A stretch of DNA of 7,675 nt, from assembly GCA_035934385.1 (NCBI GenBank), contig DASYXY010000022.1:1-7675 (forward strand). Reading direction: 5' to 3'. Below, piece after piece: positions 1-5,604 of the stretch (its first letter is position 1; each line of letters starts with the position of its first letter). The position numbers and the translations under genes are program-made. The DNA is from CF-118 sp035934385 (lineage in GTDB: Bacteria; Chloroflexota; Dormibacteria; Dormibacterales; Dormibacteraceae). The notes beneath the pieces were generated by a model that was not told the DNA's origin, searched no databases, and was given only the letters and a program-made list of their open reading frames with translations.

Positions 1-789
1 GACCCACCGGCTGAGGGCGCGTGTCGAGCCGACCGCCAGGAGAAACGCGGCTGCAGAACCGAGGCCCTGCAGAGGCAGCGCGACGGGCGCATAGGTGAAC
101 ACGCCGCCGAACGTGCAGCTGACGAGAACGAATCCGCCGAACACGGCGAACATGCCTGGCCGTCGCAGCGTGGCGAGCATGTTCGCGGGCTGCTGCGACA
201 TGTGGTCGGGCCTTTCGGGGATTCGCACGGCGATGAAGGCACCTGCGACTCCGACTGCAAACGCGATGAGTCCGTCGATTTCTGGCCGGCCGTTCGCGAG
301 TAGAAAAACGCCCAGGGATGGAATGAAGATCCCCGGGGCACTCAGCGCGAAGCCGTAGTAGCCGATCGAGCTGCCTCGTCGCTCGGGAGGCGTGAGCTCG
401 GAGAGCAGCGTCACCGAAACGACGATCGCGACGCCCATGGCCAGTCCGCGCCCGTAGGCCGCGGCGAGCATCGCCCAGGTCGCCGGCTGATGCAGGACGA
501 AGACCAGGCTCGGCAGCGCGGTCAGCAGCTGCGCCGCGATGAGCAGCCGGCTGGAGCGGAACCTCGCGAGCAGCCACGGCGTTCCGAGCTCGCCGGTCAC
601 AGCCCCGACGAAAAGTGCGGCGGTCGCGGCTCCGGCGATGCCGTGCGGGCCCTGCCTTTCCGCCATGACAGGCACCACGGGCAGCAGGATCTGGAAGGAG
701 ATCGAGATGCACACGGCGAGACCCGCCAGCAGGAGTGGGGGGCCGGTGATCGCGGCGCGAGCGTGCGAACGGAGGGGGCTTGCGATCAA
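1..789 (-). CDS. MFS transporter, N-terminal part (3' end outside window)
   Basis: The 263 codons in the window contain no stop, and the gene continues past the left edge. The translation is dominated by hydrophobic helices at roughly residues 17-42, 52-66, 82-100, 104-130, 142-165, 173-189 and 214-236, with an eighth beginning near 246. This fits the first two thirds of a 12-helix major facilitator, a proton-coupled exporter or importer in the inner membrane. Family-like features are the basic loop after helix 2 (ARFRSSR, 75-81), the Gly-rich GRGLAMG of helix 4 (113-119), PPERRGS before helix 5 (134-140) and a Pro/Gly-rich helix 5 (ALSAPGIFIPSLG). The substrate cannot be told from sequence. 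The start is uncertain. TTG at 789 is the only credible in-frame start before helix 1, and no Shine-Dalgarno precedes it. An ATG at 795 is in another frame and stops after three codons. Palindromes upstream suggest control by a repressor. Confidence 0.85.
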   Translation of the reverse strand, partial: MIASPLRSHARAAITGPPLLLAGLAVCISISFQILLPVVPVMAERQGPHGIAGAATAALFVGAVTGELGTPWLLARFRSSRLLIAAQLLTALPSLVFVLHQPATWAMLAAAYGRGLAMGVAIVVSVTLLSELTPPERRGSSIGYYGFALSAPGIFIPSLGVFLLANGRPEIDGLIAFAVGVAGAFIAVRIPERPDHMSQQPANMLATLRRPGMFAVFGGFVLVSCTFGGVFTYAPVALPLQGLGSAAAFLLAVGSTRALSRWV

Positions 790-817
790 AGAATCATATT
801 GGGGGCGTCCCAGGGGT

Positions 818-855
818 CCCCGCGAAATCGCGGCTTTGCCTCCGATTTCGTGGGG
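818..855. repeat. Strong inverted repeat (13-bp stem, 12-nt loop)
   Basis: The arms at 818-830 (CCCCGCGAAATCG) and 843-855 (CGATTTCGTGGGG) pair over 13 bp with a single G-U, and the T-A next to the base can extend the stem. It lies between the end of the DUF3052-like gene and the start of the MFS gene, about 30-65 nt before the latter. No U-tract follows on either strand, so a classical intrinsic terminator is unlikely. If transcription of the MFS gene begins near 900, the hairpin would form in its 5' leader. It may instead be an operator or an RNA structure that hinders read-through or translation. Confidence 0.7.
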
Positions 856-893
856 ATTATTGGTCTAACCTGACCGCGCCGATGGCCCAGTTC

Positions 894-907
894 TTTTGTG
901 CACAAAA
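894..907. promoter_or_regulatory. Perfect 14-bp palindrome, candidate operator A
   Basis: TTTTGTGCACAAAA is identical to its reverse complement and stands out in an AT-rich patch of an otherwise GC-rich window. It lies 105 bp upstream of the MFS start. On the minus strand a weak promoter-like pair (TTACAG at 936-931, TAACGT at 915-910, spacer only 15) would place the transcription start near 903, inside the palindrome, as expected for a repressor site. A dimeric helix-turn-helix regulator (MarR, TetR or LysR type) is plausible; the regulator's identity is not shown by the sequence. Confidence 0.5.
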
Positions 908-934
908 TCACGTTATTTCGCGTTCAGAGCCTGT

Positions 935-948
935 AATTGCGCACAAAA
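935..948. promoter_or_regulatory. Degenerate second copy, candidate operator B
   Basis: AATTGCGCACAAAA matches operator A at 11 of 14 positions in the same register, 41 bp away, which is close to four helical turns. Its left half is degenerate and the right half GCACAAAA is intact. The shared half-site and near-integral helical spacing suggest cooperative binding of one regulator at both sites, upstream of the MFS gene and just beyond the 3' end of the DUF3052-like gene. Confidence 0.4.
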
Positions 949-961
949 CGCGCCGGGGCGC
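945..961 (-). terminator. Weak terminator-like GC stem plus T-run
   Basis: Read on the minus strand downstream of the DUF3052-like stop, the short GC stem GCGC-CCCG-GCGC (961-950) is followed by G and then TTTT (948-945). The stem is only four pairs and the T-run is short and shared with operator B, so termination here would be inefficient. It is the only terminator-like element between the two minus-strand genes. Confidence 0.25.
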
Positions 962-995
962 TCCGTTCCGCTGACGGCGGTCTCCGGTGGCGGCT

Positions 996-1454
996 CTAGC
1001 CGCGCTTGAAGCGGAGGGCGGTCCAGTTGTCGTCGATCTTCACGAACGCCACCGGCTTGTAGCCGGTCTCGCCGGTGAGCTCGCCGAGCACGTCGCTCTT
1101 GGTCCACGACGGCGTGGCGGGTAGGTCGGTGGCGGTGCGCGTCTTGCCGCCCTTCGGATAGCAGACCCACAAGAGGCCGTTGGACTTGACGCCGCGTATC
1201 GCGTTCGCGCCCAGGTTGCGCAGCTCATCGGTGCTGCTGACGAAGAGCTGCACGAGGTCGAACGACTGGTCGGGCTTGACCTCCACGTGGAGGTCGCCCG
1301 GCGCCGGTGCCAGCTGGGCGAGGTAGGCGGGCGGCGAGTTCACGATCGCGATCCGGTCGCCGGCCTTCATGCGGAGCTTTCTTGCCAGCGGGCTTAGCGC
1401 AGCGGTCCTGGCGTCGATGGCCTGCAGGCCGGTGTACGACTGAAGGTTCTTCAC
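996..1454 (-). CDS. DUF3052-like small protein
   Basis: This 152-residue protein resembles the DUF3052 family: a conserved SPLARKLRMKAGDRIAIV opening (21-38), an ND/NSPP-type turn (NSPPAYL), the central strand FDLVQLFVSSTDEL, a GLLWVCYPKGG segment near 93-103, and an ending DDNWTALRFKRG. Members are small, soluble, mostly actinobacterial proteins without an established activity; the NAPxGY and LWVxxPK elements give it a methyltransferase-like Rossmann flavour, but I see no proof of SAM binding. GTG at 1454 was chosen because it retains the conserved SPLARKL block, which the internal ATG at 1370 would truncate. A -10 box TACACT ends exactly six bases before this GTG, fitting a leaderless transcript. 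It lies 49 bp after the transglutaminase gene on the same strand and may also be reached by read-through. Confidence 0.75.
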   Translation of the reverse strand: MKNLQSYTGLQAIDARTAALSPLARKLRMKAGDRIAIVNSPPAYLAQLAPAPGDLHVEVKPDQSFDLVQLFVSSTDELRNLGANAIRGVKSNGLLWVCYPKGGKTRTATDLPATPSWTKSDVLGELTGETGYKPVAFVKIDDNWTALRFKRG

Positions 1455-1460
1455 TCCCCG

Positions 1461-1466
1461 AGTGTA
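1461..1466 (-). promoter_or_regulatory. Candidate -10 box for the DUF3052-like gene (leaderless)
   Basis: TACACT on the minus strand is followed by six bases (CGGGGA) and then the GTG start, so transcription would begin at or beside the start codon. The -35 region (TCGAGG at 17-bp spacing) is a poor match. The spacing matches the LysR promoter at the other end of the window. Confidence 0.4.
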
Positions 1467-1484
1467 GTCCGCGCCTGACGCGTC

Positions 1485-1502
1485 CTCGACCCGGCAGTCG
1501 AG
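1485..1502. repeat. 6-bp perfect stem just after the transglutaminase stop
   Basis: CTCGAC (1485-1490) and GTCGAG (1497-1502) pair perfectly around a six-base loop, starting one base beyond the stop of the upstream minus-strand gene. No T-run follows. It could stabilise the 3' end of the transglutaminase message or weaken read-through into the DUF3052-like gene; a chance GC-rich repeat is also possible. Confidence 0.3.
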
Positions 1503-1503
1503 C

Positions 1504-2325
1504 TCATTCTTCCGGTGGCAGTTCGCGAGTGCTGACCCGAACCTTCATCGAGCTATTGGCGGCGCCGACGTAGATGCCACGCGTCGGCGCCGCGTCTGTG
1601 TAATCGCGACCGACCGCCAGGCGAACGTGATGCTCCGACGTGCGAATCGGTCGGGTGGCGTCGTAGCCGATCCAGCCTTTGCCTGGCACCCATGCCTCGC
1701 CCCACGCGTGCGACGCGGTGGTGGCGCCTCGGTCGCCGGCGAAATGGATGTAGCCGCTTACGTACCTGGCGGGGACGCCCATCGCTCGCGCCACCGCGAT
1801 GAAGAGGTGAGCAAAGTCCTGGCACACGCCGGCGCGGAGCTCGAGCACATCATCGACGGCGCTGTAGACGCCGGTGACCTCGCGGTTGTACTCGAAGTCG
1901 CGGCTGATCGCCCGGGTCAGGCCGTCCAGTGCTGCCTCGATCGACTCTGAGGACTCGGGATCCGCGATGGCGTGTTCTCGCGCGAGCTCCCTTACGCCTT
2001 CGACGTCATTGACCGGATTGCGGAATCGCAGGAAATCGTAGACGAGCTCTTCGCCTGCGTCTCCCTCGGCCGCGAGACCGGTCTCCACCGTCGACCGGCT
2101 GGTGATGGTGAGCCGTGTGTGCGGACGGACCAGGTTGAAGTAGTGCACGTGGTTTCCATAGCCGTCCGTGTATGGGCGCGGCTTGACGCCGGAGCTGATA
2201 TCCAATGCAAACTCGAGACACCGCTGTCCGGCGCCGTTCATGGGCTGCAGCCTTACCTCCATCACGGACTCGGCGATTGGCCCGGTGTAGTGGTAATGCG
2301 TGCTGTGAACAATTTCCAGTTTCAT
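1504..2325 (-). CDS. Transglutaminase-like protein 1 (full catalytic triad)
   Basis: This 273-residue protein has two parts. Residues 1 to about 85 form the beta-rich bacterial transglutaminase N-terminal domain (HSTHYHYTGPIAESVMEVRL, with DGYGNHVHYF near 54-63). The rest is a papain-like transglutaminase core. The triad is complete: Cys168 in AGVCQDFAHL, His206 in ASHAWGEAW and Asp222 in GYDATRP. The C-terminal VGRDYTDAAPTRGIY block is typical of the family. These enzymes act on amide or isopeptide bonds (transfer or hydrolysis); the substrate is not known. No signal peptide is visible, so a cytoplasmic location is likely. The ATG at 2325 overlaps the TGA of the alpha-E gene as ATGA and no Shine-Dalgarno is visible, so translational coupling is likely. 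An open frame continues upstream but lies inside the alpha-E gene and adds no family-like sequence. Confidence 0.9.
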   Translation of the reverse strand: MKLEIVHSTHYHYTGPIAESVMEVRLQPMNGAGQRCLEFALDISSGVKPRPYTDGYGNHVHYFNLVRPHTRLTITSRSTVETGLAAEGDAGEELVYDFLRFRNPVNDVEGVRELAREHAIADPESSESIEAALDGLTRAISRDFEYNREVTGVYSAVDDVLELRAGVCQDFAHLFIAVARAMGVPARYVSGYIHFAGDRGATTASHAWGEAWVPGKGWIGYDATRPIRTSEHHVRLAVGRDYTDAAPTRGIYVGAANSSMKVRVSTRELPPEE

Positions 2326-3290
2326 GGCGATGCGTCCGGTTGCTGCTGCTGCTGTTGCGGCATGGCCCGTTCTTCGTCGCCGGTGATGCTCGTGCGCACT
2401 TTGCTCGGATGGAAGTAGGTCTCCCTGAGCGCAACCTCCAGCTGGCGAAGAATGCCGCGGCACTCGGCGTCGAAGTCCCGCGGTCGCTGCGCGATCGCAT
2501 CGGTGTTGGCGCGCGCGAACAGCGATCGGAACCGGGTGAGCAGGTGGCGTGGGCGGGAACGCCTGCCCTTACCGTCGATCCTGGTCACCGCGTCCAACGC
2601 CGCTCCGGCCGAAAAGCGCGCCGACCTCGGCAGGGCCTCATCCAGGACCAGGCACTCGATCACGCGATCCGGCGTCACGCCGCCCGAATAGCGAGCCTGG
2701 TAAGACTCGAATGCGAAGCACGACTTGAGTACGGCCGTCCACTCGAGCGCATCCTCCGGCGTGTCGGACAGCTCGGCCGACTTCTTCGTCACGATCGCTG
2801 TGACGTTGGCCGCCCGCTCGACGAACTTGCCCATGCGCACGAAATCGCGGGCTTCGTCGTGAGACATTGTGTCCTCGAGCAGCCCGTCCACCAGCCGGAT
2901 GCCCATCTGCACGTCGTTCAGCAATGGATAAAGGTCCGGCCGCCAGTCGGCGGCCTGCACCCGCCAGTGGAGAGCGTTGACCTGCTCGTAAAGCTCGCTT
3001 GGAAGCGAGGGGCGTACCGCCTGGGCGGCGAGCCTCGCGGCCGCGACGCTGGCTCGCACAGACGGGCCTAACGTGCCCGCGATCACCATCTCGATGGCCT
3101 GGTCCCGGCGGCCCGTGTCGCTTCCGGGCCAACCCGCCAGCTGCATGAACCGCGACCAGAAATCGGGTCCCGGCTCGTCCGCGCGGTCCAGCGCAAGCGC
3201 GACATGGACGCCGAGGATGCGCGCCAGGTGGTCGGCGCGCTCCAGATGACGGCCGAAAAGGGTCAGCGATGTGGCGGCGCGGCTAAGCAT
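2322..3290 (-). CDS. Alpha-E domain protein (DUF403 family)
   Basis: This 322-residue, almost all-helical protein begins with the hallmark MLSRAATSLTLFGRHLERAD. It carries two related helix motifs, GRHLERADHLARIL (13-26) and GKFVERAANVTAIV (164-177), which are the paired ERA elements of alpha-E proteins. Other landmarks are DFWSRF (43-48), the ALHWRVQAADW stretch (106-116), RRSRPRHLLTRF and a final helix ending TYFHPS. The family is strongly linked to circularly permuted ATP-grasp proteins and transglutaminases, and is thought to be a partner or scaffold in the same predicted peptide-forming pathway; no activity is established to my knowledge. ATG at 3290 has GAGG six bases upstream and lies inside the last codons of the ATP-grasp gene (8-bp overlap). 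The C-terminus is odd: after residue 310 it ends in a run of six Gln and PDASP, encoded by a CAG/CAA tract just before the next gene's start. Confidence 0.92.
   Translation of the reverse strand: MLSRAATSLTLFGRHLERADHLARILGVHVALALDRADEPGPDFWSRFMQLAGWPGSDTGRRDQAIEMVIAGTLGPSVRASVAAARLAAQAVRPSLPSELYEQVNALHWRVQAADWRPDLYPLLNDVQMGIRLVDGLLEDTMSHDEARDFVRMGKFVERAANVTAIVTKKSAELSDTPEDALEWTAVLKSCFAFESYQARYSGGVTPDRVIECLVLDEALPRSARFSAGAALDAVTRIDGKGRRSRPRHLLTRFRSLFARANTDAIAQRPRDFDAECRGILRQLEVALRETYFHPSKVRTSITGDEERAMPQQQQQQPDASP
2341..2356. repeat. CTG/CAG trinucleotide tract encoding poly-Gln
   Basis: Tandem TGC/CTG units on the plus strand (CAG/CAA on the minus strand) encode the six-Gln tail of the alpha-E protein, about 15-30 bp upstream of the coupled transglutaminase start. 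Tracts like this can vary in length between strains; in-frame changes would alter the tail and leave the ATGA overlap intact. Confidence 0.6.
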
Positions 3291-4755
3291 CGCCGTCCTC
3301 GCCAGTGCTTTCCGCCATGACCCAGGTGTCCCGGCTGCCCCCGCCCTGGGAGCTGTTCACGACCAGCGATCCCGGCTTCAGCGCGACCCGCGTGAGGCCG
3401 CCCGGCATCACCTGCACGCTGGGGCCGGTGAGCACGAACGGTCGCAGGTCCTGATGGCCCGGGCGCAGGCGGCCGCCGTCGAGCACGGGCTGGGTCGACA
3501 GGGCGACCACCGGCTGGGCGATGAAGGCCCGCGGTCGTGATTCGATGCGGCGGCGAAACTCGTCGCGCTCCTCGCGGGTGGAAGCCGGGCCGATCAGCAT
3601 CCCGTAGCCGCCGGAGGCGTCGACGGTCTTCACGACGAGCGAGTCCAGGTGGTCGACCACGTAGCGGCGGTCGTTCTCGTCGGCGCACAGAAAGGTCTCA
3701 ACGTTCGGCAGGATGGGGTCCTCGCCCAGGTAGTAGCGGAGGATCTTCGGGACCAGGGCATACACCGCCTTGTCGTCGGCAACCCCATTGCCCGGAGCGT
3801 TGGCGATGGCCACGTTGCCGGCCCTGTAAGCATTCATGAGACCCGCCACACCGACGAGCGATTCCTGGCGGCCGAAGATCGGGTCCAGCCACTCGTCGTC
3901 GATCCGCCTGTAGAGGACGTGAACCGGCCGCAGCCCGTGGGTCGTGCGCATGAACACGTAGTCCTCGTCCACCACCAGGTCGGTGCCTTCGACCAGCTCG
4001 ACACCCATCTGCTTGGCGAGGTAGAGGTGCTCGTAGTAGGCGGAGTTGTTGATGCCCGGCGTCAGCAGGACGACTGTCGGGTCGTCGACACCGTGCGGAG
4101 CGAGCCAGCGCAGGTGGCCGAGCAGGTCGTGCACGTACCCCTCGACCGGGCGCACCGGCAATCCGGCGAAGAGATCGGGCAGCACGCGCTTCATCACATA
4201 GCGGTTGGCGAGAACATAGGAGGCCCCCGATGGCGTCCGCAGGTTGTCCTCGAGCACGTAGAACTCGCCCTTTTCGTCCCGAACCAGGTCGATGCCCGCG
4301 ATGTGGCAGTGGATTCCGTGCGGCACGTGCAGCCCTTCGATCTCCCTCATGTAGAGAGAGCTGCTGAGGACGATCTCAGGCGGTATAGCCCGCTGCTTCA
4401 GGATCAGCTTCCGGCTGTAGACGTCCTCGAGGAAGAGGTTCAGGGCCGCCAGGCGTTGCTTCAGGCCGGCGTCGAGCCGCCGCCAGGCGGCCGCCGAGAT
4501 GACCCTTGGAATGACGTCGAATGGAAAGACCTTCTCGGTCCCCTGCTCGTCCGGATAGACCGCGAAGGTGATCCCGTGATTCCTGAAAAGCTGGAGGGCG
4601 AGGCCGTGGCGGCGCTGCAGCTCCGTGGCGCCGAGGCGGTTCAGAGCTTCGTACAGGCGCTTGTAGCCAGGTCTTGGTTGGCCGACCGCCGCAAGCATTT
4701 CGTCGTAGAAGCCGTTGAGCTTGTAGCCGTGATCGAGGGAAACCGAGTGAGCCAC
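3283..4755 (-). CDS. Circularly permuted ATP-grasp protein (DUF404/DUF407)
   Basis: This 490-residue protein matches the circularly permuted ATP-grasp family along its length: FYDEML (16-21), RNHGITFAVY (58-67), KVFPFDVIPRVI (75-86), GLKQRLAALNLFLEDVY (97-113), HIAGIDLVRD (151-160), the metal/ATP segment VLEDNLRTPSGASYVLANR (167-185), LLTPGINNSAYYEHLYLA (240-257), LYRRIDDEWLDPIF (281-294), GNVAIANAPGNGVADDK (313-329), the Gly-rich nucleotide loop KTVDASGGYGMLIGP (386-400), and FIAQPVV (421-427). Family logic is ATP-dependent acyl-phosphate formation and ligation to an amine, predicted to make a peptide or amide bond; the substrates are unknown. GTG at 4755 was chosen because it puts the conserved FYDEML block near residue 16, as in relatives. 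No Shine-Dalgarno is visible. A much longer open frame to 5847 is antisense to the divergent transglutaminase gene and was not used. It heads the minus-strand operon. Confidence 0.93.
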   Translation of the reverse strand: MAHSVSLDHGYKLNGFYDEMLAAVGQPRPGYKRLYEALNRLGATELQRRHGLALQLFRNHGITFAVYPDEQGTEKVFPFDVIPRVISAAAWRRLDAGLKQRLAALNLFLEDVYSRKLILKQRAIPPEIVLSSSLYMREIEGLHVPHGIHCHIAGIDLVRDEKGEFYVLEDNLRTPSGASYVLANRYVMKRVLPDLFAGLPVRPVEGYVHDLLGHLRWLAPHGVDDPTVVLLTPGINNSAYYEHLYLAKQMGVELVEGTDLVVDEDYVFMRTTHGLRPVHVLYRRIDDEWLDPIFGRQESLVGVAGLMNAYRAGNVAIANAPGNGVADDKAVYALVPKILRYYLGEDPILPNVETFLCADENDRRYVVDHLDSLVVKTVDASGGYGMLIGPASTREERDEFRRRIESRPRAFIAQPVVALSTQPVLDGGRLRPGHQDLRPFVLTGPSVQVMPGGLTRVALKPGSLVVNSSQGGGSRDTWVMAESTGEDGDA

Positions 4756-4758
4756 GGC

Positions 4759-4764
4759 TATAGT
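4759..4764 (+). promoter_or_regulatory. Candidate -10 box in the divergent spacer
   Basis: TATAGT is a good -10 match for the plus-strand transglutaminase pair and would start transcription near 4771, giving a leader of about 20 bases that includes GGAGG (4786-4790). No convincing -35 is seen at 16-18 bp. The divergent ATP-grasp start codon is three bases to the left (4755), so both operons share a spacer of only 36 bp. Confidence 0.4.
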
Positions 4765-4791
4765 TTCTGCGCCATTCGTGCAGCTGGAGGC

Positions 4792-5604
4792 GTGATCAAT
4801 CTTCGCGTGGGTTGCGAGTTCAAATATGACGTGGCCGCGACGACGGTGGCCACAGTCCAGGTTCGGCCCCGCTCGGACTCCACCCATCGACTCGTCACGG
4901 AGTCCTGGTCGACCGAGCCTCCGCTGCCCGTCGACGAGTACGCCGACATGTACGGCAACCCGGTGAAGCGCCTGCGCGTGGCCCCCGGCCAGTTGGCCCT
5001 CACCTACGACGCGGTGGTCGCCGTCCCCGACGAGCCGGACGCCGACGCTTCCGCGGCGCCCCAGGCTCCAGTCGATGAGGTCCCGGGCGAGCTTCTGCAC
5101 TTCACTCTGCCAAGCCGCTACTGCCTTTCCGACGAGCTCATGACCACCGCCTGGGAGCTCTTCGGCCAGTCGGATCCGGGTGGCGCCAGGGTCCAGGCGA
5201 TCTGCGACTGGGTGCATGACAACGTCCAGTTCCAGCACGGCGCCAGCGACGCGCTGACCACCGCGGTAGACGTATTTCGCAATCGCAAAGGCGTGTGTCG
5301 CGACTTCGCGCATCTGGCGGTCACGTTCTGCCGGGCGCTCAACATCCCAGCCCGCTACGTCTTCGGCTACCTTCCCGATCTTTATGTGCCGCCGGATCCG
5401 GACCCGATGGACTTCGCCGCGTGGATGGAGGTTTGGCTCGGGAACAGGTGGTGGACGTTCGACCCGCGCAACAATGCCCGCAGGGTCGGTCGAGTCCTGA
5501 TCGGACGAGGGCGCGACGCTCTCGACGTGGCGATGATCACGACCTTCGGGCCGGCCACGTTCCGTTCGATGAAGGTTTGGGCCGACGCGGCGGAAGCTGC
5601 ATGA
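4792..5604 (+). CDS. Transglutaminase-like protein 2, catalytic His replaced by Ala
   Basis: This 270-residue protein opens with the conserved RVGCEFKYDV block and DMYGNPVKRL (52-61), the beta N-terminal half of this transglutaminase subfamily. The papain-like core follows. Cys159 sits in RKGVCRDFAHL and Asp214 in WWTFDPRNNARRVGR. The position normally filled by the HAW histidine reads DFAAW (197-201), so Ala199 replaces it. Relatives with non-His residues here are, as I recall, common in this branch, so the loss may be a subfamily trait. Activity could be reduced, use another base, or have been replaced by a structural or substrate-binding role. GTG at 4792 was chosen because it begins four residues before RVGCEF as in homologues; the GGAGG at 4786-4790 is only one base away, which is unusually tight. 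The stop overlaps the next gene as ATGA. Confidence 0.88.
   Translation: MINLRVGCEFKYDVAATTVATVQVRPRSDSTHRLVTESWSTEPPLPVDEYADMYGNPVKRLRVAPGQLALTYDAVVAVPDEPDADASAAPQAPVDEVPGELLHFTLPSRYCLSDELMTTAWELFGQSDPGGARVQAICDWVHDNVQFQHGASDALTTAVDVFRNRKGVCRDFAHLAVTFCRALNIPARYVFGYLPDLYVPPDPDPMDFAAWMEVWLGNRWWTFDPRNNARRVGRVLIGRGRDALDVAMITTFGPATFRSMKVWADAAEAA

Noticed and set aside
95..974. Several plus-strand open frames over the left end
   Set aside because: They are antisense to the MFS gene, whose minus-strand translation shows regular membrane helices, or run through the intergenic region without coding character.
1972..2418. Plus-strand open frame with a Cys-rich run
   Set aside because: The Cys run is just the CTG/CAG tract read on the other strand, antisense to the alpha-E poly-Gln tail.
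2326..2463. Upstream extension of transglutaminase 1 (319-codon frame)
   Set aside because: It lies inside the alpha-E gene in another frame and adds low-complexity sequence; the ATGA-coupled ATG at 2325 starts exactly at the conserved MKLEIVHSTHYHY block.
3649..4791. Upstream extension of the transglutaminase 2 frame (651 codons in all)
   Set aside because: It is antisense to the ATP-grasp gene, and the family-like sequence begins only at RVGCEF just after GTG 4792.
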